Assembly (NCBI RefSeq): GCF_001613045.1 | Contig: NZ_BDBP01000085.1 | Coordinates: 1 to 41,532, forward strand | Reading direction: 5' to 3' | From: Nocardia lijiangensis NBRC 108240 | GTDB lineage: Bacteria; Actinomycetota; Actinomycetes; Mycobacteriales; Mycobacteriaceae | DNA length: 41,532 bases | Part shown: positions 7,020-14,755 of the stretch, one piece after another | Layout of the letters: each line of letters starts with the position of its first letter | Position numbering within the stretch: the stretch's first letter is position 1 | The notes under the pieces: model-generated | What the model saw: the letters and a program-made list of their open reading frames with translations, nothing else | What the model was told of the DNA's origin: nothing | The model's database searches: none | Translations under genes and position numbers: made by a program

Positions 7020-7601
7020 TCAGGCGGTGTTGTGCGGGTCACTTCCGACCCAGCAATCGGCCAGGTGATCATCGACCATTCCGGTTGCCTGCATCAGCGC
7101 ATAGGCGGTGGTCGGCCCGACGAAACGGAACCCGCGCCGCTTCAATTCTTTTGCAAGAGCTATGGATTCGGGACTCGTCGCGGGTACGTCACCGATGGCC
7201 CGCGGGCGCGGGCGCGGGGCCGGAGCGTACGACCAGATCAACTCGTCGAGACCGCGGTCGAGCGTCTGGGCGACCCTGGCATTGGCGATCGCCGCTTCGA
7301 TCTTGGCGCGGTTGCGGACGATGCCGGGATCGGCGAGCAGACGGGCCACGTCCGCGTCGCCGAACGCGGCGACCCGGTCGATCGAGAACTCGGCGAACGC
7401 GGAGCGGAAGGCCGGACGCTTGCGCAGGATCGTGATCCAGGACAGGCCCGACTGGAACGCCTCGAGGCAGACCCGCTCGAACATGGCGTCGGGGCCGCGC
7501 AGCGGTTGGCCCCACTCGAAATCGTGGTAGTCGCGATAGAGCTGTGAGGACTCCGCCCACGGGCAGCGGGCCCTGCCGTCGTCGGCGAGCGGGGCGGTCA
7601 C
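7020..7601 (-). CDS. tag: DNA-3-methyladenine glycosylase I
   Basis: 193 aa from the GTG at 7601. It removes 3-methyladenine from alkylated DNA. Family hallmarks are RCPWAESSQLYRDYHDFEWG near the N-terminus (zinc-ligand Cys and substrate-pocket residues), FERVCLEAFQSGLSWITIL, a helix-hairpin-helix-like DPGIVRNRAKIEA, and the C-terminal GPTTAYALMQATGMVDDHLADC with conserved His and Cys. The GTG shares GTGA with the stop codon of the upstream DivIVA-domain gene, so translation is probably coupled. An upstream in-frame ATG at 7631 would add ten residues outside the conserved region. Confidence 0.92.
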   Translation of the reverse strand: MTAPLADDGRARCPWAESSQLYRDYHDFEWGQPLRGPDAMFERVCLEAFQSGLSWITILRKRPAFRSAFAEFSIDRVAAFGDADVARLLADPGIVRNRAKIEAAIANARVAQTLDRGLDELIWSYAPAPRPRPRAIGDVPATSPESIALAKELKRRGFRFVGPTTAYALMQATGMVDDHLADCWVGSDPHNTA

Positions 7602-8044
7602 GGCTGTTCGGGGGTGCTCGGCGCGGGCCATGGCGTGGCCCCGCGCTCGGTGTTGTGGTGGGGTGGGGCGGCCGCGTCTCGGTGCGCCGTGCTCGCGGTG
7701 TCCTGGCGTGCCGCGGTCGCGCTGTCGCCCGTCTTGGTCAGCTGGCCGCGGACCGCCGTGTCACCGCGGGCATGGGCCAATTGCAGCTGAAGTTCATCGA
7801 TACGGGCGGCGAGCCTGGCCAGCGCCCAGTCCACCTCGCCCGCCTTGTAGCCGCGCACCACCTGCTGGAAGCGCAGCGCGCGCACGTCGGCGCCGGAGAT
7901 GCCCTCGGCGGGCAGCACGGTGGCCGTCGTGCCCTCGGGCAGCGGACCCAGTTCCTCACCGCGCCCGAAGACCGCACTCGCGAGCAGGAACAGCACCGCG
8001 GCCACCAGGCCGACGATCAGCACGTACAACAGCAGCGTGAGCAT
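7598..8044 (-). CDS. Membrane-anchored DivIVA-domain protein
   Basis: 148 aa. One N-terminal transmembrane segment (about residues 3-24) is followed by a DivIVA-type block VLPAEGISGADVRALRFQQVVRGYKAGEVDWALARL (given in two pieces: positions about 44-60 and 61-80), then a short coiled coil and a low-complexity tail rich in Ala, Thr and His. DivIVA-domain proteins mark poles and septa in actinobacteria. This one is far shorter than Wag31 and has a TM anchor instead of a long coiled coil, so a role in polar growth is only inferred. A -10 element lies six bases before the ATG. Its stop overlaps the tag start. Confidence 0.75.
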   Translation of the reverse strand: MLTLLLYVLIVGLVAAVLFLLASAVFGRGEELGPLPEGTTATVLPAEGISGADVRALRFQQVVRGYKAGEVDWALARLAARIDELQLQLAHARGDTAVRGQLTKTGDSATAARQDTASTAHRDAAAPPHHNTERGATPWPAPSTPEQP

Positions 8045-8050
8045 GACACG

Positions 8051-8056
8051 AGCTTA
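8051..8056 (-). promoter_or_regulatory. Candidate leaderless -10 element for the DivIVA-domain gene
   Basis: TAAGCT on the minus strand (8056-8051) is followed by six bases and then the ATG at 8044. There is no Shine-Dalgarno sequence, so the message would start at the ATG. Confidence 0.35.
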
Positions 8057-8131
8057 TTCCGCCCCTCCGACATGCTCGTTCACGACCGAGCAGTTGCGAT
8101 CGCCGAGGCGGGAACCGATTTCGCGAAAGCG

Positions 8132-9268
8132 CTACAGGTGCCGCGTGGTGTCGATGCCGAGTGCCATGCCCGCCAGGCCGCGGCGGCGCACCGCGAGCTT
8201 GTCGGCGACCTCGATCAGCGCCTTGGCCGACGCGCACTCCGGATCGCTCAGCACGATCGGCGTGCCCTCGTCGCTCGCCTCGCGCAGCCCCTGCTCGATC
8301 GGGATCTGACCGAGCAGCGGAACGGTCGCGCCGACCGCGCGGGTCAGGCTGTCGGCGACGGTCTGACCGCCGCCGGAGCCGTACAGCTCCATCCGGCTGC
8401 CGTCGGGCAGGTCCAGCCAGGACATGTTCTCCACCACACCCGCGATCCGCTGACGGGTCTGCAGCGCGATCGAGCCCGCCCGCTCGGCCACCTCCGCGGC
8501 CGCGAGCTGCGGGGTGGTGACGACCAGGATCTCGGCGTTCGGGATGAGCTGGGCGATCGAGATGGCCACGTCGCCGGTGCCGGGCGGCAGGTCGAGCAGC
8601 AGGATGTCCAGATCGCCCCAGAACACGTCGGCGAGGAACTGCTGCAGCGCGCGGTGCAGCATCGGGCCGCGCCACACCACGGGCGTGTTGCCCTGGGTGA
8701 ACATGGCGATCGAGATGACCTTCACCTCGTGCGCGACGGGCGGCATGATCATCCGCTCGACCTGGGTGGGCCGGGCGGCGGTGCCGAGCATGCGGGGCAC
8801 CGAGTGCCCGTAGATGTCGGCGTCGAGCACGCCGACGGACAGGCCGCGCGCGGCCATGGCTGCCGCGAGATTGACGGTGACCGAGGACTTTCCGACGCCG
8901 CCCTTGCCCGAGGCGACCGCGTACACGCGGGTGAGCGAGCCCGGCTGCGCAAAGGGGATCACCGGGTCGGCCGAGTCGCCGCGCAGCTGCTTGCGCAAGG
9001 TGGTGCGCTGCTCGTCGTTCATCACGTCGAGGTCGACGGAGATGGCGCCGACGCCGGGGACGTCCGCCACCGCCTTGGTGACCCGCTGGGTGATCTCGGT
9101 ACGCAGCGGGCAGCCCGCTGTCGTCAGGTAGACCTCGATATGGACATTGCTTCCGGCGTCGATCGCGACGCTTTTCACCATGCCCAGTTCGGTGATCGGC
9201 TTGCGGATCTCCGGGTCGTCGACCTTTGCGAGCGCACCCCGCACATCCGATTCCGTTACCACTGACAT
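8132..9268 (-). CDS. mrp: Mrp/ApbC-type P-loop iron-sulfur carrier ATPase
   Basis: 378 aa. An N-terminal DUF59/MIP18 domain (residues 1-80, including TTAGCPL with Cys53) is joined to a ParA/Mrp P-loop domain with the deviant Walker A GKGGVGKSS at 121-129, the family motif DADIYGHSVPRMLG and DLPPGTGD. The family carries and inserts Fe-S clusters. The Cys-x2-Cys pair that bridges a cluster in many Mrp proteins, normally just after VENMS, is absent: the segment reads VENMSWLDLPDGSRMELYG. From memory mycobacterial Mrp also lacks it. The ATG has a TAnnnT -10 seven bases upstream, so the mRNA is probably leaderless. Confidence 0.93.
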   Translation of the reverse strand: MSVVTESDVRGALAKVDDPEIRKPITELGMVKSVAIDAGSNVHIEVYLTTAGCPLRTEITQRVTKAVADVPGVGAISVDLDVMNDEQRTTLRKQLRGDSADPVIPFAQPGSLTRVYAVASGKGGVGKSSVTVNLAAAMAARGLSVGVLDADIYGHSVPRMLGTAARPTQVERMIMPPVAHEVKVISIAMFTQGNTPVVWRGPMLHRALQQFLADVFWGDLDILLLDLPPGTGDVAISIAQLIPNAEILVVTTPQLAAAEVAERAGSIALQTRQRIAGVVENMSWLDLPDGSRMELYGSGGGQTVADSLTRAVGATVPLLGQIPIEQGLREASDEGTPIVLSDPECASAKALIEVADKLAVRRRGLAGMALGIDTTRHL

Positions 9269-9275
9269 AACCGAA

Positions 9276-9281
9276 ATTTTA
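9276..9281 (-). promoter_or_regulatory. Leaderless -10 element for mrp
   Basis: TAAAAT on the minus strand (9281-9276), a close match to the TATAAT consensus, is followed by seven bases (TTCGGTT) and the mrp ATG at 9268. It lies in the 19-base gap after the transglycosylase stop codon, so mrp probably has its own start site. Confidence 0.5.
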
Positions 9282-9287
9282 GGCGGA

Positions 9288-10130
9288 TCAGATTCGCGGC
9301 AGCTCCGCGGGCTTGGGTGCGACCCCGCTGCCGTAGGAATTCGACCACGCCATGACGTTCGCGACGTAGGCCATGGAGTTGTTGTAACGGAGGATGGCGC
9401 GCGACTGCTGGGCCAGGTCGCGCATGTTCAAACCACCAGCGCACAGGTACTTCCCTGCTGTCAGCGCGGCGTCGTAGAGATTCTGCGGGTCGGCGATGCC
9501 GTCGCCGTTGCCGTCGGCGGCGTAGCGCTTCCAGGTCTCGGGCAGGAACTGCATCGGGCCGACCGCGCGGTCGTAGCCGCCGAGCCCGTCGAGCGCGCCG
9601 TCGTCGCTGTCGTGGATGACGTTGTTGCCCGCGAGCGAGCCGTCCAGCACCGGGCCGTAGACCGGGCTCAGCGGGTTGCCGTCGGTGTCGGCCTTGCCGC
9701 CGAAGGCGTGGGTGGATTCGACGCGCCCGATCCCGGCCAGCAGATTCCACGGCATGTTGCAGTCCGGGTTCTCCGCGTCCAGCGTGCGCTCGGCGCTCTG
9801 ATAGGCGGCGATCGCGACGCCCGGCACGCCGAGATTTCCGGCGGGGAGATCGGCCTTCTCCCGATTGTTCGGCAGCGCAACGGTTTTCACGACCGGCGGG
9901 GCGACCGAGCGCTGCTCGGCCATGGAGTGCTCGACGAACTCGATCGATCCGACGGTCCTGGAGCTCAGCGCGTCCTGGTCGTCGGCGAGGAGCTGCTGAA
10001 CAGCGGCCTGATCGGAATCCAGATCGGACGCCGCGGCGCAGGCCACGAATCCGGCGGGAACCAATCCGGTCATTGCGAGTACGGAGCCGCGCCTGACGGT
10101 GGCAGGCGATTGCTTGCGGTGACGCCCCAC
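9288..10130 (-). CDS. Secreted lytic murein transglycosylase (SLT/MltB-like)
   Basis: 280 aa. A Lys/Arg-rich start (MGRHRKQSPATVRRGS) and a hydrophobic stretch ending FVACAAAS at about residue 35 form a signal sequence; the lone Cys is not a perfect lipobox. The catalytic domain (about 100-270) has GVPGVAIAAYQ, NLLAGIGRVESTHAFGG with the probable catalytic Glu, GPMQFLPETWKRY and a C-terminal ALTAGKYLCAGG. It cleaves peptidoglycan glycan strands, leaving 1,6-anhydro ends. GGAGGAGGG precedes the GTG at 10130 by about ten bases. The gene upstream encodes a paralogue with the same core. Confidence 0.88.
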   Translation of the reverse strand: MGRHRKQSPATVRRGSVLAMTGLVPAGFVACAAASDLDSDQAAVQQLLADDQDALSSRTVGSIEFVEHSMAEQRSVAPPVVKTVALPNNREKADLPAGNLGVPGVAIAAYQSAERTLDAENPDCNMPWNLLAGIGRVESTHAFGGKADTDGNPLSPVYGPVLDGSLAGNNVIHDSDDGALDGLGGYDRAVGPMQFLPETWKRYAADGNGDGIADPQNLYDAALTAGKYLCAGGLNMRDLAQQSRAILRYNNSMAYVANVMAWSNSYGSGVAPKPAELPRI

Positions 10131-10189
10131 GGTGTGGTGACCCTCCTCCGGTAAAGGCTCGGTGACGAGCCCTCGTGGACGAAGGAGAG

Positions 10190-10217
10190 GTTACCGTATT
10201 CGAGACATTTTTGTTAC
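10190..10217 (-). promoter_or_regulatory. Two GTAAC direct repeats upstream of the first transglycosylase gene
   Basis: On the minus strand GTAAC occurs at 10217-10213 and 10194-10190, 23 bases apart, within the 116-base gap between the two transglycosylase genes. GTAAC direct repeats resemble the sites of MtrA, the actinobacterial regulator of cell-wall hydrolases, although MtrA repeats usually sit closer together. The assignment is an inference. Confidence 0.3.
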
Positions 10218-10246
10218 TGCTTCGTGATCTGGATCGAGGTTTGATC

Positions 10247-11728
10247 TCAGCCTTGTGGCGGAGCGGGGGGCAACGGGATCACGATGCCGAACGGCAGTGT
10301 GATGCCGGGCTGTTCGGTCGGGGCGGGAGCCTCGGCGGGCGCGGGTTCGGGGGTCGTGGCGACCTCCGGCTCCGGGGCCGGTTGCTCCTCGGCGGGAGCC
10401 GGTGCGGGCGCTGGCGCCGGGCCTGGGGCCGGGGCCGGGGCCGGAGAGGGAGCGCCCGCCTGGGGTAGGGGCTGGACCGGCACTTGCGCCATGCACGCCT
10501 CCTTCGGCAGCGGTTGCGCGGCGCGGGCGGGGTCGTTCGGATCGAGCGGTTCGCCCGCCTCGACCGGTGCGTTCGGGTCGCGGGGTTGCGCACCGAACTC
10601 CTGCTTCGGTGCGAGCGGACGCGCGGGCTCGCCCGGCCGCGGCATCGGCGCGGGCACCGCGACCTGTTCGCACGGATTGGCGGGCGGCGGCGGGGGCGGG
10701 CAGAAGATGCCGCACGGGATCGGCGGCAAGCCGGGGATCGTGATCATCACCTGGGCCGGCGGAGCCGCCGGAACGGGGGGCCGCGGTGGGACCGCGGGCG
10801 AGGTGGGGGTGGGCACGGTGGTCTGCACCGCGGCCATGTCCGGGCCCGCCGCGATCATCGGCGACGATCCCGGCGGGATCAGCTCCGGCGAGATGGTGAC
10901 CTGGCTGGGGCTGCCGCCGGTGCGGTAGGCCGAGGACCAGCTCAACACGTTGGCCGCGTAGGACATCGAGTTGTTGTAGCGCAGCACGGCACGCAACTCC
11001 TGCGCGGGCTCGCGCAGGTTCAGCCCGCCCGAGCACAGGTATTTGCCTGCGGCCAAGGCGGAATCGAAGACGTTGTGCGGATCGGCGACGCCGTCGCCGT
11101 TGCCGTCGGCGCCGTACAGGCTCCAGGTGCCTGGCAGGAACTGCATCGGGCCGATCGCCCGCACGTACCCGCCGTCCGTGGCCCTGATGACCTCGTTGCC
11201 CGGCAACGTTCCGTCGAGGGCCGGTCCGAAGATCGGGGTCACCGTCGTGCCCGCCGCATCGGTGCGACCGCTTCCGGCGTGCCCGGACTCGATCCGCCCG
11301 ATCCCGGCCAGCAGATTCCACGGCAGTCCGCACCCCGGCATCGATGACTCCATCGCCAGCTCCGCGTTCCGGTACGCGGCCAGCACGATCTCCGGAATGC
11401 CCAGCGCCCCACCGACCCTGGGTAACCTGATGTCGTGCAGGGGGACCCGTCCCCCGAATGGCGGCATCCCGTCGGCGGGCGGAGTCATAGCTCGAAGTTT
11501 GCGAGGAGTGTCCGGGGTCACCGGCAATAGGCCTACTGTCCGAGACAGGGCGCCTTCTGATTCGGTGTCCGAGGCGTTGCCGGTGCCGTCGCGACCGCCG
11601 GACGCGGCAAGCCTCGCCTCCGGTGCCTGCGGCGGCGTGCTCGTGGTCGTGTTGTGTGCCGCCGACCCGGAAGCGACCAGACCAGCGACAACGAGGGCTG
11701 ACATGGTTATCGGAGCGGAAACTCGCAT
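10247..11728 (-). CDS. Secreted lytic transglycosylase with long Pro/Ala-rich tail
   Basis: 493 aa from the ATG at 11728, which places a clean signal peptide (MRVSAPITMSALVVAGLVASGSAA) at the N-terminus; a more upstream start at 11779 would bury it. The catalytic core at about residues 110-290 matches the neighbouring transglycosylase (NLLAGIGRIESGHAG, GPMQFLPGTWSLYGADGNGDG, AAGKYLCSGGLNLREPAQE). Beyond it lies a tail of some 200 residues, very rich in Pro and Ala. The tail has IPCGIFCPPPPPP and further Cys, and ends in alternating PAPAPGPAPAP and a hydrophobic LPFGIVIPLPP. The tail may span or bind the cell wall. Tandem with 9288-10130. Confidence 0.85.
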   Translation of the reverse strand: MRVSAPITMSALVVAGLVASGSAAHNTTTSTPPQAPEARLAASGGRDGTGNASDTESEGALSRTVGLLPVTPDTPRKLRAMTPPADGMPPFGGRVPLHDIRLPRVGGALGIPEIVLAAYRNAELAMESSMPGCGLPWNLLAGIGRIESGHAGSGRTDAAGTTVTPIFGPALDGTLPGNEVIRATDGGYVRAIGPMQFLPGTWSLYGADGNGDGVADPHNVFDSALAAGKYLCSGGLNLREPAQELRAVLRYNNSMSYAANVLSWSSAYRTGGSPSQVTISPELIPPGSSPMIAAGPDMAAVQTTVPTPTSPAVPPRPPVPAAPPAQVMITIPGLPPIPCGIFCPPPPPPANPCEQVAVPAPMPRPGEPARPLAPKQEFGAQPRDPNAPVEAGEPLDPNDPARAAQPLPKEACMAQVPVQPLPQAGAPSPAPAPAPGPAPAPAPAPAEEQPAPEPEVATTPEPAPAEAPAPTEQPGITLPFGIVIPLPPAPPQG

Positions 11729-11794
11729 TCGGCCACACCAATCCTCTACGTCATGGGAGCGGTGTCCGGCAGATCCCACAACCCGGCCCGCTCA

Positions 11795-11815
11795 GGACAA
11801 CGTTGTCCAGGTTAC
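11795..11815. promoter_or_regulatory. 14-bp perfect palindrome and adjacent GGTTAC upstream of the tailed transglycosylase gene
   Basis: GGACAACGTTGTCC at 11795-11808 is a perfect palindrome. One base later comes GGTTAC (GTAACC on the minus strand, 11815-11810), like the repeats upstream of the sister gene. It lies 67-87 bases upstream of the ATG at 11728, in a promoter position. It is probably an operator; the regulator is unknown. Confidence 0.4.
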
Positions 11816-11847
11816 CCAGCGGTCAGTAGGTTGTTGAGCATTTCCGG

Positions 11848-12486
11848 TCAATCGTCAGCTACGGGCGGCGAAAGCTGAACGCCCGCCTGCTTTCCACCGG
11901 AGGTTTTCTTGCGACTCGCCTTGCCCGACTTCACCTCACGCGGCGTGTTGCGCTCCGGCGCGCCGGCGGCCTCGATGCGGTCGAGCACCTCGCGCATCTC
12001 CTCCAATTCGCGGCGCAGATAGTCGCGAGTCGCCACTTCGCCGACCGCGAGGCGCAGCGCTGCGAGTTCGCGGGCCAGGAATTCGGTGTCGGCCTTGGTC
12101 TGTGCCGCGCGCAGCCGATCCTCTTCCAGCGCCACCCGATCGCGGTTGTCTTGACGGTTCTGCGCCAACAGGATCAGCGGCGCGGCGTAGGCGGCCTGGG
12201 TGGAGAACGCGAGGTTCAACAGGATGAACGGATACGGGTCCCAGCGCAGCGACACCGCGAAGACGTTGATCAGGATCCAGATGATCACCACGACCGTCTG
12301 CATCGCGAGATAGCGTCCGGTGCCGAGGAATCGGGCCACCCGCTCCGAGCTGCGCGCCAATGCCTCTGCGTCCCAGTCGAATCGGAACCGGGACTCGAGC
12401 GGTGTCTCCAAACGCTGCCGGGCGGAGCTGGTGCCGACCCTGGTGATGCCCGCCGCCGGATGCTTCGCCGGATTCTTGTCGTTCAT
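11848..12486 (-). CDS. DUF1003 membrane protein
   Basis: 212 aa. DUF1003 core at about residues 40-140: a soluble start, two transmembrane segments (about 62-80 and 86-108, with WILINVFAVSLRWDPYPFIL in between and the family signature AYAAPLILLAQNRQ), then a coiled coil rich in Arg/Glu with VATRDYLRRELEEM. A basic tail (KSGKASRKKTSGGK) ends the protein. Function of the family is unknown. The ATG at 12486 shares ATGA with the stop codon of the upstream PRC/MgtE_N/CBS gene, so the two are translationally coupled and probably act together. The same pair occurs in mycobacteria, as I recall (Rv1231c-Rv1232c). Confidence 0.85.
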   Translation of the reverse strand: MNDKNPAKHPAAGITRVGTSSARQRLETPLESRFRFDWDAEALARSSERVARFLGTGRYLAMQTVVVIIWILINVFAVSLRWDPYPFILLNLAFSTQAAYAAPLILLAQNRQDNRDRVALEEDRLRAAQTKADTEFLARELAALRLAVGEVATRDYLRRELEEMREVLDRIEAAGAPERNTPREVKSGKASRKKTSGGKQAGVQLSPPVADD

Positions 12487-13760
12487 GCGCCGGCCCCTTC
12501 GTCCTGCTCCTCCTCGCGCCAGTCCTCCGGCAGCAGATGGTCGAGCACGTCGTCGACGCTGACCGCGCCGAGCAGATGGTTCTCGTCGTCCACCACCGGC
12601 CCGCAGACCAGGTTGTAGGTGGCGAAGTACCGGGTCACCGCGGAGAGCGGCACCTCGGCCCGCAGCGGCGCGAGATCGGAATCGACGATGCCGCCGACGA
12701 TGTGCGCGGGCGGTTCCCGCAACAACTGCTGGATGTGCACGCAGCCGAGGTACGGACCGGTGGGCGTGGCGGTGGGCGGGCGGACCACGAACACCATGGA
12801 GGCGAGCGCCGGCGTGAGATCCGGGTTGCGCACCCTGGCCAGTGCTTCCGCGACCGTGGTCGACGGTGTCAGCACGATGGGTTTGGTCGTCATCAGGCCG
12901 CCCGCGGTGTCGGGGGAGTGCGCGAGCAGCCTGCGCACCGGTTCGGATTCCTCGGGATCCATCATCGCGAGCAGCGATTCGCGTTCCCCGGTCGGCAGTT
13001 CGCCGAGCAGGTCGGCCGCGTCGTCGGGATCCATCGCCTCGAGCACGTCGGCGGCGCGGCGCACCTCGAGGTGGCCGAGCAGGTCGACCTGATCGTCGTC
13101 GGGCAGTTCCTGCACCACGTCGGCGAGCCGCTCGTCGTCCAGCGCCTCGGCGACCTCGATGCGGCGCTTCTCCGGCAGTTCGCGCAGCATGTGCGCGACG
13201 TCGGCGGGGCGCAGGCCCTCGAACTGCTCGAGCAACTGCGTGACGTCCTGGCCGGGCCTGCCGATCTCGTACGGGGTCAGGCCCGTCACCGTGGTCCAGT
13301 CGACGACGTGCACGGTGCGCCGCCGCCCGATCCGCCGGTGTCCGCGCACCGCGACGCGAGAGACCCGCCAGTCCCTGGTTCTGGTCAATTCGATACCGAG
13401 ATCGACCACGAACACGTCGACGCCCGCGAGGTCGGGCAGATCCGGATCGTCCACCTGCACTGTGGAATCCACGATCTGGGCCAGCGCCAGCATTTCGCCC
13501 GGCCGTTGCTGGAAACGGCGCAGGCTCACGGTGCCGGTGTTGAGCGTCACCATGCCCGGTTCGATCGAGGTCACCCGCAACATCGGCACGAAAATCCGGC
13601 GCCTGCTCGGCAATTCGACGACAAGGCCGTGTACGCGCGGTACCTGACGGTCGTAGCGGATCGCCACGACCGCGTCGCGGACCCGGCCGATAGACTCCCC
13701 GTCCGGTCCCAGCACCGCCAGGCCCGCGAGCCTGGCGACGTACACCCTGGTAGCTGCCAT
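12483..13760 (-). CDS. PRC-barrel / MgtE_N / CBS protein lacking the channel domain
   Basis: 425 aa. Three parts are visible: a PRC-barrel-like N-terminal domain (about residues 1-75), an MgtE N-terminal superhelical domain (about 185-285, with repeated LPEKRRIEVAEALDDERLAD-type helices), and a CBS pair (about 290-415, starting TAGGLMTTKPIVLTPS). In true MgtE transporters this sensor gates a five-TM Mg2+ channel, which is missing: there is no hydrophobic segment here. The downstream partner DUF1003 protein supplies two TM segments. A role in magnesium sensing is inferred from the domain. A leaderless -10 lies seven bases before the ATG. Confidence 0.85.
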   Translation of the reverse strand: MAATRVYVARLAGLAVLGPDGESIGRVRDAVVAIRYDRQVPRVHGLVVELPSRRRIFVPMLRVTSIEPGMVTLNTGTVSLRRFQQRPGEMLALAQIVDSTVQVDDPDLPDLAGVDVFVVDLGIELTRTRDWRVSRVAVRGHRRIGRRRTVHVVDWTTVTGLTPYEIGRPGQDVTQLLEQFEGLRPADVAHMLRELPEKRRIEVAEALDDERLADVVQELPDDDQVDLLGHLEVRRAADVLEAMDPDDAADLLGELPTGERESLLAMMDPEESEPVRRLLAHSPDTAGGLMTTKPIVLTPSTTVAEALARVRNPDLTPALASMVFVVRPPTATPTGPYLGCVHIQQLLREPPAHIVGGIVDSDLAPLRAEVPLSAVTRYFATYNLVCGPVVDDENHLLGAVSVDDVLDHLLPEDWREEEQDEGAGA

Positions 13761-13767
13761 GCTTGCC

Positions 13768-13773
13768 AGACTA
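13768..13773 (-). promoter_or_regulatory. Leaderless -10 element for the MgtE-like gene
   Basis: TAGTCT on the minus strand (13773-13768), then seven bases, then the ATG at 13760. The divergent lyase gene starts at 13787 with its own AGGAGG, so the two promoters must overlap within 26 bases. Confidence 0.45.
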
Positions 13774-13786
13774 GACAGGAGGCTCC

Positions 13787-14743
13787 ATGAAGCCGCGCCG
13801 ATCGGTCCTCGCCGTGCCAGGCAGCAACCCCAAGATGATCGAGAAAGCCAAAGGGTTGCCGGTCGACGAGGTCTTCCTCGACCTGGAGGACGCGGTGGCG
13901 CCGGTAGCCAAGGCCGCGGCGCGTGCCAATATCGTCGCCGCCCTGAATCAGCCCGGCTGGGGCGAGCAACTGCGGGTGGTGCGGGTCAACGACTGGACGA
14001 CCGCTTGGACCTACGCCGACGTGATCACGGTCGTCGAGGGCGCGGGCCGCGTCATCGACGCGATCCTGCTGCCGAAGGTCACCGACGCGGGCCAGGTGCA
14101 AGCGCTGGACCTGTTGCTCACCCAGGTGGAGAAGGCCAACGGGCTGGAAGTCGGGCGGATCGGCATCGAACCGCAGCTGGAAAACGCCATGGGCCTGCGC
14201 AATATCGATGAGATCGCGACCGCGAGCCCGCGGGTGCAAGCGCTCGTCTTCGGCCCTGCCGATTTCATGGCGAGCATCAATATGCGCACCCTGGTGGTCG
14301 GCGAACAGCCGGAGGGTTACGACACCGGCGACGCCTACCACCACATCCTGATGACCATCCTGCTCGCCGCGCGCGCCCACGGCCTGCAGGCGATCGACGG
14401 CCCCTACTTGCAGATCCGCGACCTCGACGGTTTCCGCAGGGCCGCCGGGCGCACCGCCGCGCTCGGCTTCGACGGCAAGTGGGTGCTGCACCCCGGCCAG
14501 ATCGACGCGGCCAACGAGATCTTCAGCCCGCGCCAAGCCGATTACGACCGGGCCGAGGAGATCCTCGACGCCTACGCCTTCCACACCTCCGCCGAGGGTG
14601 GTGCGCGCGGCGCTGTCATGCTCGGCGACGAGATGATCGACGAGGCCAGCGCGAAGATGGCGCAGGTGGTTGCGGACAAGGGACGGGCCGCCGGGATGAC
14701 GCGCACCACGCGTTTCACACCACCGAACGGCCGCTCCGAATAG
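13787..14743 (+). CDS. HpcH/HpaI-family CoA-ester lyase (CitE/Mcl-like)
   Basis: 318 aa. TIM-barrel lyase of the citrate lyase beta / malyl-CoA lyase group. Visible motifs are RRSVLAVPGSNPKMIEKAKG at the N-terminus, FLDLEDAVAP with metal-site acidic residues, RVND, the glutamate in IEPQLENAMGL, and GKWVLHPGQI near residue 230. The C-terminal extension after residue 260 is typical of stand-alone CitE-like enzymes that act on malyl-CoA or methylmalyl-CoA type thioesters; the exact substrate cannot be read. AGGAGG lies four bases before the ATG. It heads a co-directional trio with the next two genes (gaps of 12 and 4 bases). Confidence 0.88.
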   Translation: MKPRRSVLAVPGSNPKMIEKAKGLPVDEVFLDLEDAVAPVAKAAARANIVAALNQPGWGEQLRVVRVNDWTTAWTYADVITVVEGAGRVIDAILLPKVTDAGQVQALDLLLTQVEKANGLEVGRIGIEPQLENAMGLRNIDEIATASPRVQALVFGPADFMASINMRTLVVGEQPEGYDTGDAYHHILMTILLAARAHGLQAIDGPYLQIRDLDGFRRAAGRTAALGFDGKWVLHPGQIDAANEIFSPRQADYDRAEEILDAYAFHTSAEGGARGAVMLGDEMIDEASAKMAQVVADKGRAAGMTRTTRFTPPNGRSE

Positions 14744-14755
14744 CAGAATGGAGTC

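Noticed and set aside
10131..10246. c-di-AMP (ydaO) riboswitch upstream of the transglycosylase gene
   Set aside because: Such riboswitches precede cell-wall hydrolase genes in actinobacteria, but the gap is only 116 bases and the conserved core could not be recognised.
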